Assembly: GCA_024402565.1 (NCBI GenBank)
Contig: JAKSTM010000020.1
Span: forward strand, 1-34,729
DNA from: Treponema sp.
GTDB taxonomy: Bacteria > Spirochaetota > Spirochaetia > Treponematales > Treponemataceae
DNA length: 34,729 nucleotides
Direction: 5' to 3'
The position numbers and the translations under genes were made by a program. This document shows positions 26,098 through 33,310 of this stretch, in pieces. Under the pieces are notes generated by a model. That model was not told where the DNA came from, ran no database searches, and was given only the letters and a program-made list of their open reading frames with translations. Each line of letters begins with the position of its first letter. Position 1 is the first letter of the stretch.

Positions 26098-26885
26098 TGT
26101 TTGGTAAAAAAAAGAAAAAGTCCAGAGCATCTGACGCAGAAGCTCTGCAACAGGAAATCCTGAACGAAGAAAAACAGGATATGATTCAGGGGGTAGAAGA
26201 CCTTTCCACTACAGCCGTTAAGGAAGTAATGGTTCCTCGCATAGATGTGGAATTTGTTTCGGTTGATACTCCACAAGATGAGCTTTTACAGAAAATTGTA
26301 GCTTCCGGGCATTCTCGTTTTCCGGTGTATTCCGATTCTATCGATAATGTTATCGGAGTTCTTTATGTTAAGGATATTCTGAAAGTTTTTGCCTCCGGAG
26401 AAGTCCTGGATTTGAAAAAAATCATCAGGAAAGCATATTTCGTTCCGGAATCAAAAAGAATTGACTCACTTTTGCGTGAATTTAAACGTCATCATCTTCA
26501 TATCGCAATTGCTATAGATGAATATGGTGGAATTTCGGGTATCATCACAATGGAAGATATTATCGAAGAAATTGTTGGAGACATCCAGGATGAATTCGAC
26601 AAAGAACACGAAGATATTCTTACAGTAGGTGAAAATATCTGGCTTTGTGATGCCCGTGTAGATCTTGATGACCTTAACGAGAAAATGGAAGCAGACTTTC
26701 CAAACGAAGAATTTGATTCTTTGGGGGGATTTGTCTTTGATATTTTCGGTAAAGTGCCTGTTAAATACGAAAAAGCTTCATGGAAAAACTATGATTTTAT
26801 TGTTCAGGACATGGAAGGTCACCGAATTAATGTTATAAAAGTAATAAAAAAGGATACAGACGAAACAGATGAAAAATCGGAATAA
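26097..26885 (+). CDS. CorC/HlyC-like CBS-domain protein
   Basis: The roughly 262-residue soluble protein has a basic N terminus (KKKKKSR), the MVPRIDVEFVSVD lead-in, two CBS motifs (RFPVYSDSIDNVIGVLYVKD, and IAIDEYGGISGIITMEDIIEEIVG) and a C-terminal CorC/HlyC transporter-associated domain (DEFDKE... SLGGFVFDIFGKVP). CBS pairs bind adenine nucleotides; CorC-type proteins are linked to Mg2+/Co2+ efflux or membrane integrity. There is no DUF21 membrane domain, so it needs a separate partner, not present here. A TTG upstream (26085) opens the frame earlier, but the ATG overlapping the previous stop is the likelier start. Its end overlaps the TPR gene by 17 nt. Confidence 0.92.
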   Translation: MFGKKKKKSRASDAEALQQEILNEEKQDMIQGVEDLSTTAVKEVMVPRIDVEFVSVDTPQDELLQKIVASGHSRFPVYSDSIDNVIGVLYVKDILKVFASGEVLDLKKIIRKAYFVPESKRIDSLLREFKRHHLHIAIAIDEYGGISGIITMEDIIEEIVGDIQDEFDKEHEDILTVGENIWLCDARVDLDDLNEKMEADFPNEEFDSLGGFVFDIFGKVPVKYEKASWKNYDFIVQDMEGHRINVIKVIKKDTDETDEKSE

Positions 26886-28998
26886 GATGACCGCCTTTCT
26901 TTTGGCAGTTTTGATTTTTTCACCTTTGACTGCGAACGCACAAACTGTTTTTAAGAGTTCAAAAGCATCAAACGAAAGTGCCAGAAGCTTTTACGACAAA
27001 GGAATAGACGCTGAAAATGCTGAAGAGTGGGCAAATGCTACCCAGCATTATATGGAAGCTGTGCGGATTAATCCTGCGTATGCCGATGCCTGGTATCATC
27101 TGGCTCGCGTTTCTTATTTTCTTGGAGAACCAGATCTGGCGCTTCAATATCTTGTATCTGCTGAAAAAATCGAAAAAACTAATTCCAGAATATTGAATCT
27201 GAAAGGACTTATTTATCTTTCTCTTGGGCAGACAAAAGAAGCCTACGACATTTTTACTCAGATTCTGGAAGTTTATCCGAATGATGTGTCCGCACACTTT
27301 GGTCTTGCAGAACTCCAGCTTGCAGATGGTCGTTTCTCCGGGGCAAAAAAAGAATATGAAGAAGCATTAAAACGTCAGGGCGACAATAAAAAAGCACTTC
27401 TTTCTTTGGCTCTTTTGTGTGCATATACAAATGATTTTACTAATGCTCAGAATTATTTAAGAAGAGCCTTGAATTATTATTCAAGCGATCCAACTGTTCA
27501 TTATCTTTCTGCAATTATGTCCTGCATGAAAGGTGATTTGCAAAATGCAGAAAACCAGGCAAGGATTTCGGTTGAATTAAACAGGAATTATACGGAAGGG
27601 TACAGACTTCTTTCGCAAATTCTTTTTTATGAAGAAAAATATGAGGAAACCATAGACCTTTGTGATTATCAGATTTCAAAAGATCGTTCTGAACCTTTGA
27701 ACTGGTATTTAAAAGGGCTTGCTCAGAAAAGAATGGGGAATCCAGAAGCAGCTGTTGTTTCCTGGTCAAAAGGACTTGATATTTCCCCACAAGATGAAAT
27801 TATGCGTATGACCATGGAACTTGAAGTTCGAGATACTCTTTCATTGGAAGATGTACGTCGAAAAAATTGGGCGAGTTATCATGTAAATATAGCAGATCAG
27901 TGCTCTGAACGATACGATGGAACAGGAGCCAGTTATGAATATCAGCGTGCTCTTCGTATTGATCCAATGAACCGTAAAGCTCGTATTGCTTATGCAAATA
28001 TGCTTGAGTTGAATGGAATGCATGAACTTTATCTTGAGCAGCTGAAATTTGTCGAAGAGAATTCAAATTCTGGTTCAAAACCTGAATCTAAACTTGATGA
28101 TATTAAGCTTTCAGATACAATCGAAGCTTATAATTCACTTCTTTCGGAAACATTAGCAAAGAAATGGAATATTCAGTCTTTTTACCTTGATAAAATCAGA
28201 TGGAAGATAGCAGTTTTCTACGAAGATCGTCCTATGAATTTTGTTCATGCGGAAGCCGACCGCCTTACAGCTATGGCTGCCAGCGATATTTTTGCTGGAA
28301 TCGCTCAAACTTCTGTAAAAACTCAAGGTTCTCCTGTGTCTGGTTATGGAGAAGCCTTCAGACTGGCCAGAACACAAGGTTTTGATTATTTTGTAATTCT
28401 GTCATTGGAAGAAGGTCGTGATGATATGACGCTGAATGCAACAATGTATTCAGCCAGAACAGGTACTGAAACTGAAAAAATGGCTTTTTATGCCACAGGA
28501 AATAATCGTTTTTCAACTGTTTTACGCCGATTCCGTACTTCAGTTCTGGAAAATCTTCCAGTCCGAGGCAAAATTATTAAAAGGAAAGCGAAATCAGTTC
28601 TTGTGGATTTGGGAAAATCGGAACATATAATTAATGGGGCTCAGTTCCAGATCGTTCGCAAAGGAAAAATTTCTACTGCAGATACCGGAACCGGACTTTC
28701 TTACAGAGAAGATGATATTCTTGGAACTATAGAAATCACCGATTGTGGTGAAGAAGTTTCGGAAGGCTTAATTTCAATTAATGGATTTTATGACAAAATC
28801 AACGATGATGATGAAGTTGTTTTAATCAGTCTTCCTGAATTGAATACAGATGCTGCTATTGATACCGCTCCTGTTGCTGACGCAAGAGGAAATGTGGTAG
28901 TAAATCAGAAGCCGGATACAGGAACACCTCTGAATACAGAAATCCGGAAGGCTGTAAGTCATCCTGCTATTCTTGAATTAATTCAAAATATCTACTAA
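26869..28998 (+). CDS. Exported TPR-repeat protein with a FlgT-like C-terminal region
   Basis: The 709-residue protein has a signal peptide (about 1-24, LTANA then Q). Tandem tetratricopeptide repeats span about 35-345, with typical A/G/Y/P spacing such as YADAWYHLARVSYFLG. A middle domain (about 430-560) contains KIRWKIAVFYEDRP and FDYFVILSLEEG. The C-terminal beta-rich region (about 560-660: VRGKIIKRKAKSVLVDLGKS ... IVRKG ... LGTIEITDCGEEVSEG) resembles the last domain of the flagellar protein FlgT, which is a weak structural hint. It is probably a periplasmic assembly scaffold. It overlaps the CorC-like gene by 17 nt; an alternative ATG lies six codons downstream. No single family name is justified. 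Confidence 0.8.
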   Translation: MKNRNKMTAFLLAVLIFSPLTANAQTVFKSSKASNESARSFYDKGIDAENAEEWANATQHYMEAVRINPAYADAWYHLARVSYFLGEPDLALQYLVSAEKIEKTNSRILNLKGLIYLSLGQTKEAYDIFTQILEVYPNDVSAHFGLAELQLADGRFSGAKKEYEEALKRQGDNKKALLSLALLCAYTNDFTNAQNYLRRALNYYSSDPTVHYLSAIMSCMKGDLQNAENQARISVELNRNYTEGYRLLSQILFYEEKYEETIDLCDYQISKDRSEPLNWYLKGLAQKRMGNPEAAVVSWSKGLDISPQDEIMRMTMELEVRDTLSLEDVRRKNWASYHVNIADQCSERYDGTGASYEYQRALRIDPMNRKARIAYANMLELNGMHELYLEQLKFVEENSNSGSKPESKLDDIKLSDTIEAYNSLLSETLAKKWNIQSFYLDKIRWKIAVFYEDRPMNFVHAEADRLTAMAASDIFAGIAQTSVKTQGSPVSGYGEAFRLARTQGFDYFVILSLEEGRDDMTLNATMYSARTGTETEKMAFYATGNNRFSTVLRRFRTSVLENLPVRGKIIKRKAKSVLVDLGKSEHIINGAQFQIVRKGKISTADTGTGLSYREDDILGTIEITDCGEEVSEGLISINGFYDKINDDDEVVLISLPELNTDAAIDTAPVADARGNVVVNQKPDTGTPLNTEIRKAVSHPAILELIQNIY

Positions 28999-29010
28999 AT
29001 ATTTCTGCAC

Positions 29011-29901
29011 TTAGAATTCCAGGTGATCCAGAGAAGATTCAATCCATTTTTTTGTTTCTTCCGGGAAATATTCCTGGATTCTTACAAAAGCGCGAACAGC
29101 GTTTTCGTAATCTCCTGTGAAATAGTAAGATTCCCCAAGGTAGAAATATGAGCGCCTTTCAACTTCTTTTGTGATATTTGTTCCTGTTAGTTTTCTTAGC
29201 CTTACAATCGATTCTTCATATTCACCGGGAACAAAAGCCGTAGTTAAGATTTGAAACAGGTAATAAGCATCACCTCTTTCCGGCGAAACCATATCTTCTT
29301 CAAAAAAGTATGGTTCCAAGGTCTTTTTTTCTTTTCGACTTTTGAGCCCTAGATTTGAAGCTTTTTTGACAGCTTCAGAAGATATGGTGTTCTCACTTTC
29401 AGTCAGACCTTCAATTAAATCTAGAAAAGGAAGCGGAGTTTCTCGTAAAGTACCTTCTGAATATTTGCTTTTTGTTTCTTTTTTTTGAGATTGAGTAGTG
29501 TTCTTCTTCTTTCCTTCAACATGAACTCCTTTTACTGTAGCATTCATGGCTGGAAGAATAACTGTATAGCATTCATCAGTAAATGAAAGGACTGCGTAAA
29601 AATAATCGTTAAGATCTTTTACAGTGTCTGTGTAACCGGTTTCTGTCCCAGGAATATGAGCAACGTAAGTCGCATTATTTACATCGTCAAAAGTTGTAAA
29701 TGGTTTTGTGTCTCTGTAGATAATATATTTTGTAACAGGTTTTTCTGGATTAACAGGATTTGTCCACATAAGGGTAATTCTAGCTCCGTTGGAATATTCT
29801 GCATAAATATTAGTAACAACAGGGCGATCAAAGGCAAAGGCAGTTAGGCAAAAAAGGGAAAAAATTGCTGCAATAATAGATTTCTTTGATTTAATTTTCA
29901 T
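29011..29901 (-). CDS. Exported fibronectin-III/TPR-like protein of unknown function
   Basis: The 296-residue product has a signal peptide (about 1-23). A fibronectin type III-like domain follows (about 24-130: ITLMWTNPVNPEKPVTKYIIYRD ... GYTDTVKDLNDYFYAV), then a charged Lys/Ser/Thr linker and a C-terminal helical repeat region with TPR character (YFYLGESYYFTGDYENAVRAFVRIQEYFP). It is likely periplasmic and protein-binding. The ATG has no Shine-Dalgarno sequence. A GCCGATAT element faces it across the 37-bp gap shared with the LysM/LytM gene, so both may be controlled together. Its end is 12 nt from the convergent TPR gene. Confidence 0.75.
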   Translation of the reverse strand: MKIKSKKSIIAAIFSLFCLTAFAFDRPVVTNIYAEYSNGARITLMWTNPVNPEKPVTKYIIYRDTKPFTTFDDVNNATYVAHIPGTETGYTDTVKDLNDYFYAVLSFTDECYTVILPAMNATVKGVHVEGKKKNTTQSQKKETKSKYSEGTLRETPLPFLDLIEGLTESENTISSEAVKKASNLGLKSRKEKKTLEPYFFEEDMVSPERGDAYYLFQILTTAFVPGEYEESIVRLRKLTGTNITKEVERRSYFYLGESYYFTGDYENAVRAFVRIQEYFPEETKKWIESSLDHLEF

Positions 29902-29938
29902 ATTTAATATATCGGCATAATTTGCCGATAATTCTAGT
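29902..29938. promoter_or_regulatory. Divergent sigma-28-like promoters around a perfect inverted repeat
   Basis: The 37-bp gap carries the inverted repeat TATCGGCA / TGCCGATA (29910-29917, 29923-29930) with a TAATT centre. On the plus strand it forms GCCGATAA (29924-29931), matching the consensus -10 of the flagellar sigma factor; GATAAT ends 6 nt before the LysM/LytM ATG. On the minus strand it forms GCCGATAT (29916-29909), with GATATA ending 6 nt before the FN3 gene ATG. The -35 candidates are only partial matches to TAAAGTTT: TAATATAT (29905-29912, 11-nt spacer) on the plus strand and TAGAATTA (29936-29929, 12-nt spacer) on the minus strand. Confidence 0.6.
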
Positions 29939-30826
29939 ATGAAAATTTTACGAAAAGCCTTGATTATTCTTCTGTTTTCTTCATCATTTCTTTTTGCAGA
30001 TGAAGTTTACCAGGTTCAAAAGGGAGATACCCTTTATTCTATAAGCCGTAAATACCAGATTACTGTTGCTGAGTTGAGAACGGCAAATAATCTGAATGAC
30101 AATGATGTTCTTAAAGCTGGTCAGAAACTTGTTATTCCTACTGCCGATATTGGTACTGCTGCCGCTTTGTCTTCGACAAATAAATCAGAAGCTTCAAATT
30201 CTGCAAAAACAGAAACTTCAGTGTATGTAGTTCAGAAAGGGGATACTTTTTATAGTCTTGCAAGAAATAATGGCATGACTGTACCGGAATTACTTTCCCT
30301 GAATGGTTTAGATTCCAATGCAGTGCTTAAAGTGGGACAGAAATTGAAAATCCGTAAGGCAGCAAGTACACCTGAAAAAGCGACTGAAATTTCTGTGAAA
30401 CCAGTTGTTGAACCAAAATTGACAGAGAAAACACCCGATACAAGAACTTATGGTGTAACAACAACAGATAGTTCGACTTCATGGCCTGTAAAAAATCCAA
30501 AAATTACATATATCAATGGAAAAGTTAGTGGCGTCCAGCTTGCATGTCTTTCCAATGAGACTGTAGTTGCTGTTCGTGAAGGAACTGTAATGTACGTTGG
30601 TCTTTACCGTGGATTCGGGCAGGTTCTTTTTGTTCAGTCTAAAACAGGTCTGATTTATGCGTATACTGGACTTGGAAGTGTTTCTGTAAAGAAAGGGGAC
30701 TATGTAACATTTGGAACTTCAGTTGGAACAGCCGGCGTGGATTCTATAAAAGGAACTCCTCAGATTACGTTCATGGTGTTCCAGAATGGAAAAGCAATGG
30801 ATCCTGCAAAGGCTCCGAGAGGATGA
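29939..30826 (+). CDS. Exported LysM-LytM protein with a degenerate M23 domain (NlpD/EnvC-like)
   Basis: The 295-residue protein has a signal peptide (about 1-20), two LysM peptidoglycan-binding domains (about 23-67 and 95-138), a Ser/Thr/Pro/Lys linker and a C-terminal M23 (LytM) fold (about 183-290). The fold is recognisable (VAVREGTVMYVGLYRGFGQVL, VSVKKGDYVTFGTSVG, NGKAMDP), but every expected zinc ligand is missing: YAYTGL replaces YAHL, and ITFMVF replaces the HLHFEV block. It is therefore probably non-catalytic, like NlpD or EnvC, which activate amidases during cell separation. The ATG lacks a Shine-Dalgarno sequence and sits 6 nt after a sigma-28-like -10. A strong terminator follows. 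Confidence 0.87.
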   Translation: MKILRKALIILLFSSSFLFADEVYQVQKGDTLYSISRKYQITVAELRTANNLNDNDVLKAGQKLVIPTADIGTAAALSSTNKSEASNSAKTETSVYVVQKGDTFYSLARNNGMTVPELLSLNGLDSNAVLKVGQKLKIRKAASTPEKATEISVKPVVEPKLTEKTPDTRTYGVTTTDSSTSWPVKNPKITYINGKVSGVQLACLSNETVVAVREGTVMYVGLYRGFGQVLFVQSKTGLIYAYTGLGSVSVKKGDYVTFGTSVGTAGVDSIKGTPQITFMVFQNGKAMDPAKAPRG

Positions 30827-30837
30827 GAATAATTCAC

Positions 30838-30870
30838 AATTAAGAATTGATAATTGACAATTGATAATGG
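30838..30870. repeat. AT-rich dispersed intergenic repeat
   Basis: AATTAAGAATTGATAAT (30838-30854) is identical to 7403-7419, and AATTGATAAT recurs immediately after within this stretch. A 12-nt part also occurs at 12269-12280. All copies lie just beyond the 3' ends of genes. Confidence 0.6.
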
Positions 30871-30886
30871 AGAATTATGTTAGAGG

Positions 30887-30920
30887 AAGGCTTTCTGTTC
30901 CGGCAGAAAGCCTTTTTTTT
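30887..30920 (+). terminator. Strong rho-independent terminator after the LysM/LytM gene
   Basis: An 11-bp perfect stem (30887-30897 with 30904-30914) with a 6-nt TTCCGG loop runs into a tract of T residues up to 30920. Confidence 0.93.
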
Positions 30921-30932
30921 ATAGGGGAAATT

Positions 30933-30996
30933 TGGTATAATAGTTCAATTATATTAAAATTCCGCTGCAAGCCGGTAGCGGTAAAGGAGATAAAAA
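30933..30996 (+). promoter_or_regulatory. Glycyl-tRNA synthetase promoter and 5' leader
   Basis: An extended -10, TGGTATAAT (30933-30941), predicts a start near 30948 and a leader of about 50 nt. The leader contains a short hairpin (CCGCT 30962-30966 with AGCGG 30977-30981) directly before AAAGGAG. No T-box antiterminator motif is visible. Confidence 0.65.
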
Positions 30997-32460
30997 ATGG
31001 CAAACGAAAAAGATGAGCACGCATGTACTCTGGACAAAATCATCAGTCTTTGTAAAAGACGCGGTTTTGTTTATCAGGCTTCTGAAATTTATGGCGGTCA
31101 GGCAGGTGCATGGGATTACGGTCCTTTAGGCGTTGAATTCAAGAGAAACATTCAGAACGAATGGTGGCACTACATGACTCAGCTTCATGATGATGTTGTT
31201 GGACTTGATTCCGCAATTTTCCAGCACCACACAACATGGAAAGCTTCAGGACACGCTGATCACTTCTCTGATCCTATGATTGACTGTCTTGAATGTCAGG
31301 CTCGTCACCGTGCAGATAAAATGATTGAAGACTATGTAGCAGCAAATCCAGACAAAGACCCTGGAAAACCTGTTGATACAATGTCTCACGAAGAAATGGA
31401 AAACTACATCAAGGCAAATATCAACTGTCCTGTTTGTGGAAGCAAAGAAAGAAAATATACAGCAGTCCGCGAATTCAACCTTATGTTCAAAACATACCAG
31501 GGTCCAATCGCCGACGAAGCACACCTTATTTACCTGCGTCCTGAAACATGCCAGGGTATCTTCACTGATTTCAAAAATATCGTTCAGTCAAACCGCATGA
31601 AGGTTCCTTTCGGTGTTGCACAGGTTGGTAAATCTTTCCGCAACGAAATCATCTTCAAAAACTTCATTTTCCGTACTGCTGAATTTGAACAGATGGAAAT
31701 GGAATATTTCTGTAAACCAGGTACAGAAGATGAAACATTCCAGAGATGGCGTGATGACCGCTGGAAGTTCTACCTGAAGTACGGTATTCCAGAAAAACAG
31801 CTTAAGTGGCACCACCACGATAAGCTGGCTCACTACGCTAAAGACGCTTACGATATTACATACAACTTCCCAATCGGTTTTGAAGAAATCGAAGGTATCC
31901 ACTCACGTACTGACTTCGACCTTAGCCAGCACATGGAATACTCTAAGAAAGATATGTCTTACATCGATCCTGATGATCCTAAAAACCGCTATGTTCCATA
32001 CGTTGTTGAAACATCTGCTGGTCTTAACCGTAACTTCCTTATGTTCCTTTGTGAAGCATACGAAGAACAGAATGTTGGAACAGATGGAAAAGACGATTAC
32101 CGTACAGTTCTTCACCTGCATCCAAAGCTTGCACCTATCACAGTTGCAGTTCTGCCACTTATGAAGAAAGACGGTCTTGCTGAAAAAGCAAAGGAAATCC
32201 AGAATGTTCTTAAAGAAAACTTCGTAACAGACTATGACCAGAGTGGTACAGTTGGTAAACGTTACCGCCGTCAGGACGAAGTTGGTACTCCATTCTGTGT
32301 AACAGTAGACTACGATACAATGGACAGCGCAAGTGAAAACTTCGAAACTGTAACAGTTCGTAACCGTGACACAATGGAACAGGAACGCGTAAAGGTTTCT
32401 GAACTTAACGGATATCTTTTCAACGCTATTGCTAACTACAAACCTGTAGTACGCAACTAA
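30997..32460 (+). CDS. glyQS: Glycyl-tRNA synthetase, single-chain alpha2 type
   Basis: The 487-residue enzyme is the dimeric (eukaryote/archaea-like) class II GlyRS, not the two-subunit GlyQ/GlyS of most Gram-negatives. It starts with the family's DKIISLCKRRGFVYQASEIYGGQAGAWDYGPLG block and has the class II motif 2 VGKSFRNEI (about 209-217), FRTAEFEQMEMEYF and the glycine-site EGIHSRTDFDL. Two CxxC pairs (CLEC, CPVC) in the insertion after residue 90 suggest a zinc-binding element. A C-terminal anticodon-binding domain (from about 375) ends the protein. It charges tRNA-Gly in the cytoplasm. AAAGGAG precedes the ATG. Codons are strongly biased toward C-ending forms, in line with high expression. 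Confidence 0.97.
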   Translation: MANEKDEHACTLDKIISLCKRRGFVYQASEIYGGQAGAWDYGPLGVEFKRNIQNEWWHYMTQLHDDVVGLDSAIFQHHTTWKASGHADHFSDPMIDCLECQARHRADKMIEDYVAANPDKDPGKPVDTMSHEEMENYIKANINCPVCGSKERKYTAVREFNLMFKTYQGPIADEAHLIYLRPETCQGIFTDFKNIVQSNRMKVPFGVAQVGKSFRNEIIFKNFIFRTAEFEQMEMEYFCKPGTEDETFQRWRDDRWKFYLKYGIPEKQLKWHHHDKLAHYAKDAYDITYNFPIGFEEIEGIHSRTDFDLSQHMEYSKKDMSYIDPDDPKNRYVPYVVETSAGLNRNFLMFLCEAYEEQNVGTDGKDDYRTVLHLHPKLAPITVAVLPLMKKDGLAEKAKEIQNVLKENFVTDYDQSGTVGKRYRRQDEVGTPFCVTVDYDTMDSASENFETVTVRNRDTMEQERVKVSELNGYLFNAIANYKPVVRN

Positions 32461-32466
32461 TTATTT

Positions 32467-32531
32467 CCCGCAAAAACGCAGATTTCTTCTGGTTTTCAGT
32501 AGAATCTGCGGTAATTGCGGGACTTTTTTTT
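32467..32531 (+). terminator. Nested terminator of the glycyl-tRNA synthetase gene, abutting the next ATG
   Basis: Two stacked stems (CCCGCAA 32467-32473 with 32515-32521; CGCAGATT 32477-32484 with 32503-32510) are capped by a small CTG/CAG hairpin and followed by AC and a run of T residues to 32531. The next base is the A of the aldo/keto reductase start codon or its immediate neighbour. Confidence 0.85.
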
Positions 32532-33290
32532 ATGGAATACGTTCGTTTAGGTAAATCAAATCTTCTCATTAGCCGCGTAGCAATCGGAAGCATGCGTCTT
32601 TCGGAGGATTCAGCAGACAGTTCTGCAGATCTTATCCGTAAGGCATACGATGCGGGAGTAAATCTTTTTGATACTTCCCGTAATTATCCGGCTTCAGAAA
32701 AACTTCTTGGCGATGCTCTTTATGATATCAGAAGAAATGTTTGTCTTAGCACTGCAACTTCTGCAAAAACTGCAAGAGATCTGAAAGCAGATCTGGAAGA
32801 AAGCCTTATGGCTCTTCATACAGACTGTGTAGACCTTTATCAGTACGAAACTGAAAAGTTTGTTCCTCTTGAGGGCGGACTGGATAAAATCTATGACACT
32901 CTTCGTGATCTGAAAAAGCAGGGAAAAATCAAACATATCGGGCTTATTACAAAAGATGCGGAAGCTGCAAAGAAGGCTGTTGAATCAGGCCTTTATGAAA
33001 CAATTCAGTTTCCTTTCAATGTAATCTCTACCGAAGAAAGTTTTGAAATCGTAAAACTTTGTGAAGAATGTGATGTGGGATTTATTGCAATGCAGCCTCT
33101 TGGTGGCGGCGTTGTAGAAAATGTTCCTCTGGCTATGGGATTCTTGCAGCAGTATGAGAACGTTGTGCCTTTGTGGGGAACAGCAAATCAGGAACATTTG
33201 GAACAGATTCTGTATTTCAATGAACATCCTCCTGTAATCGATGAGAAATTCCAGGAAGATGCTGATAATCAGAGAATGTTCTTTAACTGA
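32532..33290 (+). CDS. Aldo/keto reductase family protein with altered active site
   Basis: The 252-residue product has the AKR N terminus (VRLGKSNLLISRVAIGSMRL) and the barrel blocks AGVNLFDTSRNYPASEKLLG, ADLEESL, CVDLYQYE and KIKHIGLITKD. It is shorter than the usual 280-330 residues and lacks much of the C-terminal cofactor region. Of the catalytic tetrad, Asp47 and Tyr52 are present. The Lys expected in the next strand appears replaced (STATSAK instead of STK), and the His at the end of DLYxxH is Glu106. It may be a reductase with changed chemistry or a non-enzymatic member. The ATG has no Shine-Dalgarno sequence and sits directly after the synthetase gene's terminator T tract. The substrate is unknown. 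Confidence 0.85.
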   Translation: MEYVRLGKSNLLISRVAIGSMRLSEDSADSSADLIRKAYDAGVNLFDTSRNYPASEKLLGDALYDIRRNVCLSTATSAKTARDLKADLEESLMALHTDCVDLYQYETEKFVPLEGGLDKIYDTLRDLKKQGKIKHIGLITKDAEAAKKAVESGLYETIQFPFNVISTEESFEIVKLCEECDVGFIAMQPLGGGVVENVPLAMGFLQQYENVVPLWGTANQEHLEQILYFNEHPPVIDEKFQEDADNQRMFFN

Positions 33291-33310
33291 TTTAAGCTGA
33301 AAGATTTGAA

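Noticed and set aside
30942..30996. T-box or riboswitch in the glycyl-tRNA synthetase leader
   Set aside because: The leader is only about 50 nt with one short hairpin and no T-box sequence; too short for a T-box.
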